A DNA stretch of 64,000 bases, taken from positions 62,001 through 126,000 of the forward strand of contig JADNYV010000017.1 in assembly GCA_015501055.1 (NCBI GenBank), given 5' to 3'. Positions 33,183-45,780 of the stretch are shown here, piece by piece (position 1 is the stretch's first letter; the number at the start of each line of letters is the position of its first letter). The stretch is from Mucidula mucida. Its lineage: Eukaryota > Basidiomycota > Agaricomycetes > Agaricales > Physalacriaceae. A program made the translations under genes and the position numbers. The notes under the pieces were generated by a model that did no database searches, was not told the origin of the DNA, and saw only the letters and a list, made by a program, of their open reading frames with translations.

Positions 33183-36100
33183 CTATAATCGACGACCTCC
33201 GGGACCGCTCAAATGGCCCCGTATAGCGTCCAATCCTGCTGCCCCTCCGCCTCCTCTGGAGTTGCCATTGTATCTACTACGATTAAGCTTTGGACGCTTC
33301 CCAGATGGAGTATTCCCAGCCTCGAGAGCTCCATCTAATCCAATCACTTCATCCCGTTCTACGGCTGCATTGTTTCAACTACACGCCAGAGATGAATTTG
33401 AAGGAAACTCACCTGATAACCCGCGTTTGAGAGACCGCCCACTACGACCTTCCTCTTGACTCTGAGCTAGAGGCGAAGACACGACGGGTTCTGTTGAGAT
33501 CCTATCACGAAGACTACCGCCCGACGCCGTTGGGGTTGAAGCGCTGTCCGCTGCTGGCTGGGCATTTACCGGAGGAGGGCGGGGTGGCGAGCCATGCGCA
33601 TCTCGTCCATCGCGATGTCTATCGTAACCTGCGTCAGGCTTGCTATTACGGTCAGCCCGCGGTCCTGCCGGTGCAGAGGGTGGCGCCTTTGAGGATGAGG
33701 ACTCTCCGCGTTTCAAATCGCCGTTCTATAACCCGAATTAGACGAGGTCACCGTAGGTTGTGACATCGAAATACCTTGTCAGCAGAACTTGCAGCACCAC
33801 GTCCTTCATCAGTATGTTCCCGGCGCCGTCGAGACGCCTCGTAATCCCGCCCTCGGTCACGGCTATCACGGTCATGACTTTCCTTCTCAGGGCGTCGACT
33901 ACGGTCATCTCCTCTATGACTCTCTTTACGAGAGGAACGCTTGGATGACCGATCAAGCTATCGGGATGTGGTCAGTAACATACTGGCGCGCCACGAACAA
34001 CGCCTTACATCGTCCTCATCTCGCCGCCTCTTCAAGTTGTCCTCAGCCCTACCCGTCCTAGTACTATCAGAAGAAGGTGCTCCACTCCTGTTACCATCTC
34101 GGTCTTTCCGTTCCCGGTCCTTCTCGTCTCCCCGACGGTGTCGATCCCGACTGTCCCCACCTCTGTCCCGATCTCGCTCACGGTCCCGGTCCTTTTCGCG
34201 TTCTCTGGGTTCTCTATCTCTATCCCGCTCCCTGTCGTGCCTATCCCTTCCGCGCTCACTACGGTCCCGCTCTCTTTCCTTGTCGCCATCCTTGTCGCGA
34301 GCTGCAGGGCGGATATGGGTGACGCTGTCGCGGCGTACATTCTCCCTTGAGTCTCGTTCCTTGCCCTTTTTATCATCGCCAGGTTCGGTAGGTTTACGTC
34401 GGCTGCTGCGACTGTCGGAGCTGGAGTTTCGAGTCCCTGGCCGACTAGAGGGAGAAGAAGAGCGCTGTTTCGGAGATGGTGCACCAGAGCCGTTTTGGAC
34501 ACGAGTGTCAACGGTTGGGCGTGAAGGCTTGTCTTCGGGGCCTTTCGTGCTCAACCGAGTAGACGATTGTTTGGCAGTTTCTCGCAATTCTTGTGCAGAT
34601 GCGGTCTGACTGGGAACAGCGGGAGGAGGCATAACAGGCTGAACATCTGTCTTGCTTTTATCCTCCGGGCGCTGATTCCGGGGAGACTTGGGCGGTTCTT
34701 TGCCGACAGAACTGAGGCTCACTAGAGGGGTATCTTTTGGAAGACCACGAGGAGCTGGGGCATCAGTCACCATGGGACTACCTCTACGTGAGAGAGTAGG
34801 AGGTCGAAGGTGATCATCCCTAGTAGCTGGCGCTGTAGGTATCGGGCGATCAGAGTTGGTGGTAGGTCTGCTGGTTTCAGAAGTGTGCTTGGGCGAGTCA
34901 TCACTTTCACGATTCGTGCGTTTGATAACAGCAGGCCGTTGAACACTGGAAGACGTTAGCTAAAAGTCCTAGGACAGATAGAACAGATCGCCTACCCTTC
35001 CACCGTCAACTTGGTCGAAGGAACGGTACCACCGGTTGATTCAGGCTGTCTGTTGGCTTCGGATGGCCTGCTCGCAGGAGCAGGCGTTGAAGTTTGAGCA
35101 CGCGGGCCCGACGGCGTGGAAGGCGCTGGAACGACATTGTTCCGCCTATCGCTATTGGCGCTTGAGTTCTGAGCGCTGGGACCTGTCGGAGGTGCATTTC
35201 GAGGTTTGACTGGAGGAGTACTTGATGAACTGTTAGATGCGGCGTTGTTGGTCTGTAGGTATCGTTAGAACCATACTCATTTAATCGTAGGAAGTCACAA
35301 ACAGTAGGGGGAGCCGCCCAGAGTTTCTTATTACCATCCAGTAAGTTGCTGTAACTAGGAAAGGGTAAGATGAAAATTCATGAAGGATCAGGAAAACTCA
35401 ACGATTTGCCAAGAGTCTTTAGGTCCTGACGTGTTTCTCGAGCAAGGAAGGCGGATAACGCCTCGCTCAACTTCGTACCGCTATGACTTGCAACGGCCGC
35501 GAGGGGAAACACTGGTGACAATTCACCAAGAACTTTGAGAGTGTTGTAAACGTGCATGAATTCGCCCGTCTCAAGACAAGACGTGAAAGCCTGGAAGAAA
35601 TACGTTGTTATTGTTTCTTGATATTCGGTGATCAACCTACCCCAACCAGTCTCTGGTGCCATTTTCTATGAACCTTGTGGAAATCGGTCCAAGGAAGGTG
35701 TTCGGTGCCAGACTTGTTTTGGAAGCCAGGATGGTGGACGACCTTTTCGCCGACTCGCGCTCGATTGTCTTGCTCGTACGCATTTGCGTCGGAATGCCAC
35801 TTGTTGAGGTCCGCAAGTAGACCACGCAGGAATCGTCCTACAGTGATAGCATCAGTAAGAGGCCCCACTGGTGTGGAACAACCAAACCGTAATTCCGAGC
35901 TTCAAATTCGCTGCAAGAAAATAGGATGACTTTCGGCATTTCCCCAAAGATCTAGGTTTAGTTTTGAACAACCACAATGAACAACGAAGGGAAAAGGGCT
36001 CACAATGTTGTAACAGACGATGGTCTGAAAACCGGGAGTTCCAGACGTATGCATTACACGAATCATCTGGGCAGTATAGTCCGCATCCATAGGTGAAATA

Positions 36101-39100
36101 AGACAACGCGGGATGATACAATGCTCAAGAATAGTTTCGACCAGAACGGCGGCGCCGGGCGCTATGAGCACAGTTAAGAGAAATACTCATAATGTATCGT
36201 CACTCACAATGAGCAAACCAATGAGTCTTCTCCTGTGCCAATCGCTTGATCGTAGACGCCCTCGATGTCGTTTGATCTTTGTACTCAGCGTTGAGAGTAC
36301 GAATGAACTGAAGTAAACGACTACGCCGTGCTCGTGTTCCAGGTAAAGAAGCGCGAAGTCTGTAATTCTTGTCTTTGTGCTCTTCGGCGAGCTGAATTTC
36401 CTTATCAAGGTCGGTGACGACTTTGTACATGCCGCTCAGTATCTCGTCATACAATGCACTGGGTGGCATGAGATCATAAGAGGACAACTGCCAGAAGGTG
36501 AGGTAGAATCCTGGCCTGTATGGAGCTTCATTCAGTGTGAGCAGGCATGATAGAAGTATTTCACTCACCCAATGACGTTGTAAACCTTCTCAGGAATTAC
36601 ACGCTTCAGTTCTTCAAATAGACTTTCGAGTTCAGGAAGCCATGGACTCTGAAAACAGTGGTCAATATTGAGACGGGATCATTCAATCATTCAGCTCACT
36701 TTTGGAGTAGCCACAGCAGCTGGCGTTGTATCAACGGCCATGACAACGTCTTCAGCTAATGGCGTCTTCACCTCTGAACTATCGGTATCAGCAGGTTTCT
36801 CGGAATCCACCTCGCTTGGTAAACCAGGGGAAGCGACACGAGAGGCGGTCGTGGAAGAGTCTTGTTTCGCCATTAGAGTCGCCCTGAGACGCTTCTCTTG
36901 GGCTTCACTGGCGGCGATACGTGTTTGTTCGTTGACGATGGCTGATTTCTAAAGAAGGATGAGCACGGACGCTACCGATGAGAGAAAAGGAGTTACCAGA
37001 AGTATGTCATGCAGAACTGGTCTGAACATTTGCATGCACATGGGTGCGGAGATTCCGTATTTTGCTGCAAGGTCCCCGAGTGAAGGCAGCACTTTGTCCA
37101 CATAGTCCTCAAACGTGACGACCGACGGAGTAGTCAAAAGTTCCAGATATTGTATCAAGACTTCATGAGTCTGCATCGACGGGTAAGTAGCCAGTAATAA
37201 AAGGTAATAGGCACTCACCGTGTCATACAGGCTGCCTAAGGACTTCAAATGAGTGGTGTTGTTGGTGAAAATGGCCGACTGTCGCTGCTGAGCCAGTTGA
37301 ATGAGAATGGGACGCGCTAATTGCGTATCTATCAACGCCTTCCCAAATCTCATCGGGCCCCTCATATTATTGTCATGAGGGTCAGCTTTCGAGCCACGCG
37401 TTTCCGATGCTAGAACTTCGATGCGCAAGGCAGGTCCACCAGCCATAGCGGAAATGTCGCGATCTGCCAAATCATGCAGAGGCTTGATACCAGCCATTAT
37501 TGACATCAGCTCGCGAAGAACGACAATTTCCGTAGTCATCTTGTTCTGTAGTTGATGCGCGATGTAGCTGAGGATAGGCGTAAGGTCGGCGCTATAGCGC
37601 CGAAAGAGCATTCCTGAGAACGAAGCCAAACCTGCAAGTCTTGGTATTGAGTTGCCTCAAATTTGAAAGGAAAAATTGTACTGACTCTGTAGCCAATCCA
37701 TGGTGTTGACCCCATCATCTTTAACCCTCGACCGTAGAGTATTCGATAGCGTGTCCACGATAACGTAGACTAGGACATCAAAGCCCATGACAGTCACGTA
37801 ATGAAGGCCATGTATAACGACGGAGGCGAAGTTGTCGTACGCCATGACCTGGTTAACGACATTGGGAAAGAAGATGCACGGATTCGAATGTGCCAATTTG
37901 GCCACAGCTCCTGATTGCGAGTCGATGGTTTTGAGCGAAAGACGTCTCAACACCGCCTTTGACTCTCGTTCAGTCTCTGCACGGCGCACTTTAAGCTCCG
38001 TATGGGCTTGATACGAATGAGATTTCCATTCTCCGTAAAGCGCCCATCGCTCTTCCATGCTGTACTGTTTAATGATGTTCCACACTTCGACATTGATGAC
38101 GGCATTGCCCCAAAGGAGCGACAGACCAGGCAGAACGCTCGAACGCATGATGTTCAGCCAAAAGACGCGGATTGGATCTGCGCGGTCGGGAGGGATTTAT
38201 CTTCCTACGTGGGAGTCAACACATTGATGAATAAACATCGACGGCAAGGAACATACTGGAGTAGTGGACGCGAGATGTTTCCGACCTAAACGCAGGAATT
38301 TGGTCAAGAAGATAACATCACGAGAAATATGCAACTTGATGAACTGGAGCATCGGCTCAATAACGTTCTTCAGATCATCAAGGGAACGGCACATAGGAAC
38401 ACAGTCCTCCCATTCGGGGAAAAAGAACACGAAGTCAGTTGTATGGGTACAAGGCGGAGTAGGGGCCCAGACTGTCAACATCTGTTTTCGTGAGGGGCAA
38501 GGTGCGACGCCAGCCGCGCTGTATCTATTCCTCGGTTGCAAAAAGCTCGGGTTTCTTGCTTTCGTTACGAAAAGAGACTCGTATAACGAGTTAATTGACC
38601 TCTTCATGATTCGTATCATCAAATCGGCGATCTCCTGGTGGGCGTCGATCAACCAAGGGTATTTTGACATTATCCACAAGGCAGGTCGAATTGCGCCAAT
38701 GGACAATAGAGCCGAAACCAGACCGCTCTTCTGCGGCACATCCTTCCCTTTCAAGGGAGGCTTTGGAGCAGTAGGTGTAGGTTTCACCCTGGAGACTGAC
38801 GAGCCACCCGACTCCAAAGGCGCCGCCATTGTCAGTGCATTGGTTTTCGAAGGAGACATCCTAGTCTTCACGTCGGCGACATAGGCCTTATGAGCTTCAT
38901 CCAGCTCGGGATCATCGAGGGAAAGCTACAATATCGGTTCAAAAACTGGCCACAAGAACATAGAAATAGTTACATGAGGATAAAGGTCTTCCAGAGTGAT
39001 GAAGTTCTGATGTATGAGAAGTGCAGCAGTGAGATAGAGATTTCTCGGAGTACTTTCGGAGGCGGCGGGAGACTAGAAGATATGGTAAGATGCTGAAATG

Positions 39101-40317
39101 GAACAGACTTTGCGCTTACACAATAGTATGCAAACTTGAACCCCAAAACTTGGGCCAAGATGCGAGGACTGTTGTCAGATGGTCCTTCAAAAGTGCTCTT
39201 CGGACTACACAGTCGCAGAATTTCATCGAGACTTTTCCCTTCAAACGACATCGACTCATCATCAACAGACATTGCTTCAGATTCCTTGTGGTGATACGAG
39301 CCTGCCCAAGGGGAGAACGACAAGAGGGCAACAAAGAAGGTGTGATGCGTCGTCAAATGAGTGGAGAAAATGTCCAAAATGATGTCAAGCGCGCGGTTAG
39401 GATCCAAGTCGAAATAGCCTATGAGACTGATTATTTTCGCCCATACTGGGCGCGCGCGGTCCTCAATGGCAGAAAGAGATTCAGTCGGTCGACCATCGCT
39501 CGAGCTATGCGGAGGACCCAGGCTAGCAGTGATTTCTGTTGTGAGTTTACTATATCCCTCGGATTGCTCGCGCAGAAGATTAAACTTGTTCTGTTTATAG
39601 CTTAACATAATACGTGAATCATCCATCCACGGGATAGAAAAGTGAAACATACAATAGTCCAGTTCGCGTTCTGACCTCCTTCTTATCCAATGCTGCTTTG
39701 TCCGGAAAGAGTCCCGCACTCGTGAGCAGGGCTGTGTCAAGGCGTTCGGCTACAGTTGTGGGCGAAAGGATTTTGGCGGCCTGAGTGCCCTTTGAGGCGG
39801 CGAATCATTGAATAGTACATGAAGACACACCAGCAGCCTTGCAACAATGTCCACTAAGACTTGCTTGTCAGCTTCGACGCGTTTGTATTCCAGAGTCGGT
39901 ACCGCTTTGTCGTTGGGTGGCCTGTGCTCTATCGCTATTTCTTCAAGTTCCGTGTCGATAGACCATACCATGTCCACGAGTTGTTCGCCGAATAAAGATG
40001 CACCGGGGAATGTAGCAGATGAAGATGGCAGCCTGTCGACCACTGACTGAATGAATGTAGAGAATGATTCAGAGGTGAGTTTAGGCGTTGACCACCAAGC
40101 CACAGTCGAAAATAGCAGCGTCTGATAGACATTGAAAACGGCGTCGGCCGATTTAGGGTCCGAAGGATTAGAGTGGTGTAAGAGGAGGAAATCACGGCTG
40201 GACGGACGCAAAGTTGTGGCGGTTTGCACGAGAGACCTAATGGAGGACGCACCATTCCTGTTCACCACCCTTCGACCATTTTGACAGCCATGAGTTGACC
40301 GATTTTATGACGTCCAT
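33183..40317 (-). CDS. THO2: THO complex subunit 2
   Basis: Tho2 is the large scaffold of the nuclear THO complex, which couples transcription to mRNA export and prevents R-loops. From a probable start at 40317 (MDVIKSVNSWLSKWSKGGEQ) it runs through helical-repeat segments including SYKQNKFNLLREQSEGYSKL, IGYFDLDPNRALDIILDIFS, MRFGKALIDTQLARPILIQL, KYGISAPMCMQMFRPVLHDI, RPGFYLTFWQLSSYDLMPPS and PRCLISPMDADYTAQMIRVM, all characteristic of Tho2. The last 2 kb encode a disordered tail packed with Arg-Asp/Arg-Glu repeats (about 34,100-34,350), ending SGPGGRRL. There are about twenty introns. Frame is unclear between the first exon and the following segment (near 40250), where no normal-sized intron fits. 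The gene is convergent with FOL2, with 200 bp between. Confidence 0.88.
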
Positions 40318-41495
40318 GTACGACAAGGACGGAAAGATGAAGGGCAAGAGCAGTCCTCCAGCGTCAACGACGACGCCAGGTGCAAGTTTGGGCTCCTTCC
40401 TATTTTGGAATTCGCGGACCGCACCCATCCTGGCTCCCACGGTCACTTCGACTCGCAACTTATTCTACGTTGAAGAGGGAACTATCAAAAACTGGACTAC
40501 AGCAAGTCAGAGGCATACATCCACAATGATTGAAAGGCATCTGCCCAAGGAAATCCTAACCCGGGTGTCAGCCCAGAAAAGGCGCGACATTTCCTCAATC
40601 ATATCCTTCGAACTAGGTACGGGTACCTGTACAACGTAGTCTTCTCTGGGAGAGAAAGCCTCGAACAGAAGAATCTGGGCATCATGACTTTGTCCTCTCA
40701 TTCAGATCATCAAGATCGCCACACTTCTCAAGATCCATACCCTCAGTATGAATCTGCCTGTACCTGCATTTTGGTCTTGATTTGAGGCACAGGCATATGT
40801 TGTGATTCTTCCGATGTATGCCACCGCGTCAGTATAGTGTCGGCGACGGACACCGTGGTGTGATAGGATAATGAGTGCTCAAAGGAGCACCAGTAAGTCC
40901 TTGGAGTGCCTTGGGTATGTATTCAGAAGTCTTCCCAAGGAGCATGTGAAAGCGCCATAAATATATCGGAAGAATGCAAGTTGTATGTTAACGTTGACTT
41001 CACCAAAAAAATTCCGTGTCATGTCGTATAGCCCGGCAATACGGATGGAGTCGTAGAGGCTTTGACCTACCTTTCTTCGTCAACCTACAGCGCTACAGCT
41101 CTTGCGAAGACTCGGACCGCGTGTCACATGTCAGCTACTACAGGGCTACAAGGAACGACCTCGAACGACGAGGACCGGAGATCTCCATTCCTGAAAGTGA
41201 TCGAAATCGTTTGCATTTCACACGGAGAGGAACGAGGACACGGTCAGTCCCCTGCATTTCTCCACCAAGACGGCCAAGAAAACGGCCTTACACCACATTC
41301 AATCTATCAAGCATGTCGACGTGGCGCGCTGACAGAGTGCTCTCATGCAACCGAACTACGCTTCCTTTGAGCATGTGTCTATCTGGAATCCCCGTTCGAG
41401 CGCACGAACTTTGATGGCATCCAAGAGTTTTCCGCTGTATAAAATGACGGAACTGCAATAATCTGAACCGCAGCAGCAGCTCTTCCTTGGCTATC
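40318..41495. other. Divergent intergenic region, THO2 / glycosidase
   Basis: Nearly 1.2 kb without a supported gene. A minus-strand frame at 40507-40701 looks protein-like in composition but has no recognised motif and no partner exons. Plus-strand frames at 41016-41414 are equally unsupported. Both promoters should lie here. Confidence 0.45.
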
Positions 41496-42969
41496 ATGGC
41501 TCCCGTCTGTCGACTTGTGACTGCAGCTGCCGCCATTGCAGTCAATACCAGCTCTGATCCCATCGATCCTTCTAGTCCATCGTACGGCGGTCTTAGCAGT
41601 CGTACGCTTGCTCTCGTCAAAGAAAACATGATCCAGGTTTCCTCTCAAAGGTTCGTTGTTGCACTTACCTTTCAGGCTGTGAACTCACGTTGTACTAGTT
41701 GGGAACTTGGCACGGCAACGGAAGCATTACTCGAATATGAATGGCCCGCACTATCTGTTTTCAACACGAGCGCGTTTCCGCCTCCGCGGACGCTTTCTGC
41801 CTCTTCCAACGCCTCAGATGTCCTTGGCATAGCATATCAGTACGCCATTCCCACTCCACCCCGTACCCCCGCTAATGCTGCTTTCAGAGTTGTCTCCGCC
41901 AAATCTTCGGACTCCCTTACGCTGATGCAAAACACCGCGGTCGGTGACCCCGCTAGTAAGTCCATCGATTCGCCTTCTTCGTTATCACATTAACGCACGC
42001 ATCTAGGCCTCGGTGTAGCTGTTCTCTTGGCCAACTGGACGCGGACAAACCCAAGTGATAATCGTATGCCGACGCTGCGGGAGAACAACTCGACTATCTC
42101 CTCAATGTCGCGCCGCGTACCTCCACGGGCGCCATCTCGCATAGGTCCGACGAAACCCAACTATGGCAAGAAGTTCTTACCCCGTTTGAGGTTGCCGCTC
42201 ATGGGCGTTCTCCTTTAGGGCCGACTTTGTCTACATGGCGCCACCCTTTATTGCGTATTACGGATCGCTCGAAGGTGGTAGCGGCGAAATCTCGTTAATC
42301 CAAACGGCATACGATCAAATTTCGCTGTATCGAGATGTCCTACGAGATGACAGTGGACTTTGGCAGCACATCTTGTTGGGATCATGGAGTGACACGACGC
42401 ACTGGGGGACAGGTCGGCCTAACTCTCGGTCCATCTGCCAATACACTAACGTAATTGTAGGAAACGCGTGGGCGGCAGCCGGAATGCTTCGTGTTTTAAT
42501 GACGATGAATCATACTACCCAAGGCTATCAGTTCATTGAGCAGAGTGCCAATCTAACGACATGGATAAATGAAATACTCGAATCGGCGTGGCAGTATCAG
42601 GTACTTGGATTCAACCTTCGTTCATGGGCGCTGAATGATGTGTACATCGCAGGCTGCCAACGGGACTCTATTGAACGTGCTGGATGATTACTCTTCCTTT
42701 GCCGATTCGTCCTCGACGGCTATGATGGCAGCAGTCACGTATCGCATGGCTGTCTATACAAACGACACTTCTCTGATACCATATGCCGACAAGGCTCTCC
42801 AGGTCATCGTGGACAGCATAGATGAAGATGGCTGGCTACAAAACACCGTCGATCCTACACATTCACAACAGCAACAGTGGAAGGCGGATACAGCCCGGAA
42901 GGCCAAGCCTTCGTAGTCTTATTGGATGCCGCCCATAGAGACTGGATTCGCCATAACACGACAAGCTGA
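41496..42969 (+). CDS. Secreted six-hairpin glycosidase, GH105/GH88-like, two frameshifts
   Basis: GH105 enzymes remove unsaturated uronyl residues from pectin fragments. The start at 41496 gives a signal peptide (MAPVCRLVTAAAAIAV). Recognisable blocks: SWELGTATEALLEYEWPALS, GVAVLLANWTRTNP, DFVYMAPPFIAYYGSLEGG, LYRDVLRDDSGLWQHI, GSWSDTTHWGTGNAWAAAGM (the family's central motif), YSSFADSSSTAMMAAVTYRM and a C-terminus EGQAFVVLLDAAHRDW. Five introns splice cleanly. Two jumps, at 42064/42065 and 42855/42856, have no fitting intron and are each repaired by one missing base. The catalytic Asp residues are not assigned here. Its stop lies only 25 bp from that of the convergent regulator gene. Confidence 0.75.
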
Positions 42970-42994
42970 ACGAACGCGATGTCCAAAATGTTAT

Positions 42995-45313
42995 TCACGC
43001 TTGTATGATGTAGTAATTAGCAATGTATTTTACGCATGTAGCATCTATGATGTGTCGTGTTGGACACAACATACAATGGGTGATGGCGGGGACAAGCGGG
43101 GACTTCCCAAATGTGACATCCGTAAAGTCTTTAACGTAAAGGTATGTACTAGAGAGAGGCAAATTGTGGAAAGGATTGCTCTGCAAGAGTTCAGACCAAA
43201 AATCATTATCTTGAGCCTCAAATCCGCTGAGACTGGGGCTAGCAGACTCGTATTGCATCAGGCTTGGCACTGGAGTCAGCGGCCTGTGAGATGGCGGAGG
43301 ATCAAGGTCGCCGTAATGCAATCTCCGAGCTTCATTGATCAGCTCCATCTTGTCCGTACTCCTCCATGTCGCCAGCATCTTCCGAACAACATTCGCATAC
43401 CGTATTGGCGCGTGGTTGTCCGCCATACTGGCCCGGGCCATGGCGTCTATCGTCTGCTCGAGAAGCATATCTCCAGAGCCATCGATCTCGAGACCCATTC
43501 TTCTCATCATGAAGAACTTCATCGCGACAACAAGCCCACCGCAGAATGCTATCATAGCGAAGAGAATGTCCGGAGACGTCGCTAAAGAAGAGCGATCACA
43601 TTGTAGGATGAAGGTCAGCACTGCTTCAGCATTCCGCGTGCTCTCCTTTCCCCAGTGCGGTATAATATTGAGCCCGTGCGGTCGAAATTCCTGAAACCAC
43701 GACCATATACTTGTAGGAGGGACATTGTTGATGGGGTATTTATCCTGACAAGAGTCCGGGCGTTCAGCACGGCATTGTAGAGAATGCACTGTCGACAGCA
43801 CAACACAATGCAATGCAGGACATGAAAATGGAACTTTTCATCCATGCATAGAACTTGCGCGACATCAATAAACAGCAACAATGTAGATGAAATGGAGTTT
43901 ACTTGGAAGCGGCTTGATCAATCGTACGAGACGATCCAGTTCCTCTAAAGATGAGGAGACGCAGTGGAACCATTCTTCAATCTGCTCTCTGCATGAAAGT
44001 TTCGCGTTGAGTCCTCGCTCTGTGGCGTCGAAGAGCTCCGAGAAGAGTCTGATACGGAGGTCTCTGCCTTCTTCGATTGTATCAGGTGACAATATCGGGA
44101 ACAAATCCACATCAGGCGGCGAACGTTTCGAAACGGTCTGTCGGCCGCTTCCTATGCAAATCCTGAACTCAATTAGCTAGACTTCTCAAATGAGATGTAC
44201 TCACAAAGACTCTGTGTTGGTTAGAACAGTCCACTACGGGAATAGCAAGATGAGTAAAAGGAGCTAGAATGAGAGCGGAACGTACAATGCGTGCTTGATT
44301 CATTTTATTTTCGTAGTCAATGATGTCCATGGGAATGAGTGGTGATGTGTTAGCGCGCATCTTCATTGCACGCGCCGAGGCTTCGTTCAGTCGCATGTTC
44401 ATAGCCATGGTGACTGCCATACTAATGAGCATTTTCCCATCACCCTGAGTCCCAAAACCACAGATTGGAGACCATAATGCTAATATGATTAACGCCTGGA
44501 CTGTTTCAATACACTGAAACGCAGAGGGATTGAAAACCATTTCAGCAATTGTGTCCTTGGTCAGATTTTGTAGCCGAGGAGCGATAATGAAACGAGTAGC
44601 CGCATCCAAGTAGCGCGACGCTATGTTGCAGCATACAAGGTCAAGGAAGGCTTGATCCAGGCCATTACGGACTAGACTGAAGTTCAGCCAAGGCGTGTAA
44701 TGTACGGTGAATCTGACGATGGCCTTCAAAACTTGAGATGATTCAAAACAAAAACATGCGTACATTGATAGCAGATTGTCAACTTCACTCTGGGGAATTA
44801 TATGTTGTAAAGTTTCGTCGTGCATGACGAGCGATGAACTGCCGACTTGGGGGACTTTCGCTAATTCCTGGATTGCAAGCATTGGCGTAGACCAATCTAC
44901 GCGTTGACCCACGAATGCCCACAAGAGGGGTTTAAAGGGCACGTCATCCGGCGATGGGGCAGAGGGTAAAGTAAGATACACCGGCAGGTTAACCATCGGA
45001 TTTGAAGTCGCGTCAACTCCAAAGGAGAGTCTTTCGGCAAAGATATTGGTGGTATGGCCAAAGAAGAAGATATATCCAGCGATTGTTCGAATGGTGGCTG
45101 AATAGATGGAGGAGGGTGATGGTGGTGGGGGAAGAGGTTCAGATTCAAAGGAGCAGACAATTTGAGTGCGGTACAACGATGGCATCTACGAATGCCACCA
45201 GGTTTTGCTTCCAAGACTTCGCACCGCGCTTTCACTTTCCTGCAAGTGACACAGGACTGCACCTTGGATTTCTTGGGCGGCTTTCCCTTGCCAGACGTAG
45301 ACGAGGCAGACAT
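42995..45313 (-). CDS. Zn2Cys6 fungal transcription factor
   Basis: The start at 45313 gives MSASSTSGKGKPPKKSKVQS followed by the binuclear zinc cluster: CVTCRKVKARC, a loop, and CHRCTALKL, after which the sixth Cys (before SFESEPLPPP) is reached only by a frame change near 45156, as if one base were missing. With it, the C-x2-C-x6-C...C-x2-C-x6-C pattern is complete. A His/Pro-rich linker leads to a long helical regulatory domain (for example MYACFCFESSQVLKAIVRF and ECIETV-type segments) of the middle-homology type, and a weakly conserved C-terminus whose exact stop (42995 here) is uncertain. Targets cannot be inferred. It is convergent with the pectin-type glycosidase, which is suggestive but not evidence of a regulatory link. 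Confidence 0.75.
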
Positions 45314-45780
45314 CGTAGTTGAGAATCAAGAATAGACGTCTGTTCTCGGCATGCTTTGGACAGCCGGCAAGCGCCGATCTGCAAAGCTATTGGTCGAGTA
45401 GTCCAGACAATAGATGCAGTATTGTTATCTCGGTAAAGGCGACGTTAGTGCATAGGGTATGAAGATGTCGATAGCGGAACACTGTTGGTTGAGGACAAGT
45501 GAAGATAGACGGTATCGGACGTAGGCAACCGATACCGCAGTTTATTCCCACGGTCTTCTTTCCTCCTGCTTTCGACTACCTGCTCGTTACTTCATGCACC
45601 TCCATATTCACTGAATAATCTTTGAATGGTGCTCTATCGGAGTCTGAGCACCACATAGCTACAACTGAATGAGTGGCGCGCTGTAAGAGTGAATTTGTGT
45701 GACAGCTCACACTTGTCACAAGTTGGCGTGCGTAACCTCGACGCGTCAGCGATCGATTCTTGCCTTCCTCATCCACGACA
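45314..45780. other. Divergent promoter region, Zn2Cys6 gene / PRE5
   Basis: About 470 bp between divergent starts. No gene or recognised element is seen. Confidence 0.5.

Noticed and set aside
33941..34609. Plus-strand 222-residue frame rich in Arg-Ser dipeptides, looking like an SR splicing factor
   Set aside because: It is the exact antisense of the Tho2 Arg-Asp/Arg-Glu tail; alternating codons read as Arg/Ser on the other strand. No RNA-recognition motif or splice structure.
42926..43585. Plus-strand 219-residue frame downstream of the glycosidase
   Set aside because: Antisense to the regulatory domain of the Zn2Cys6 gene and without recognisable domains.
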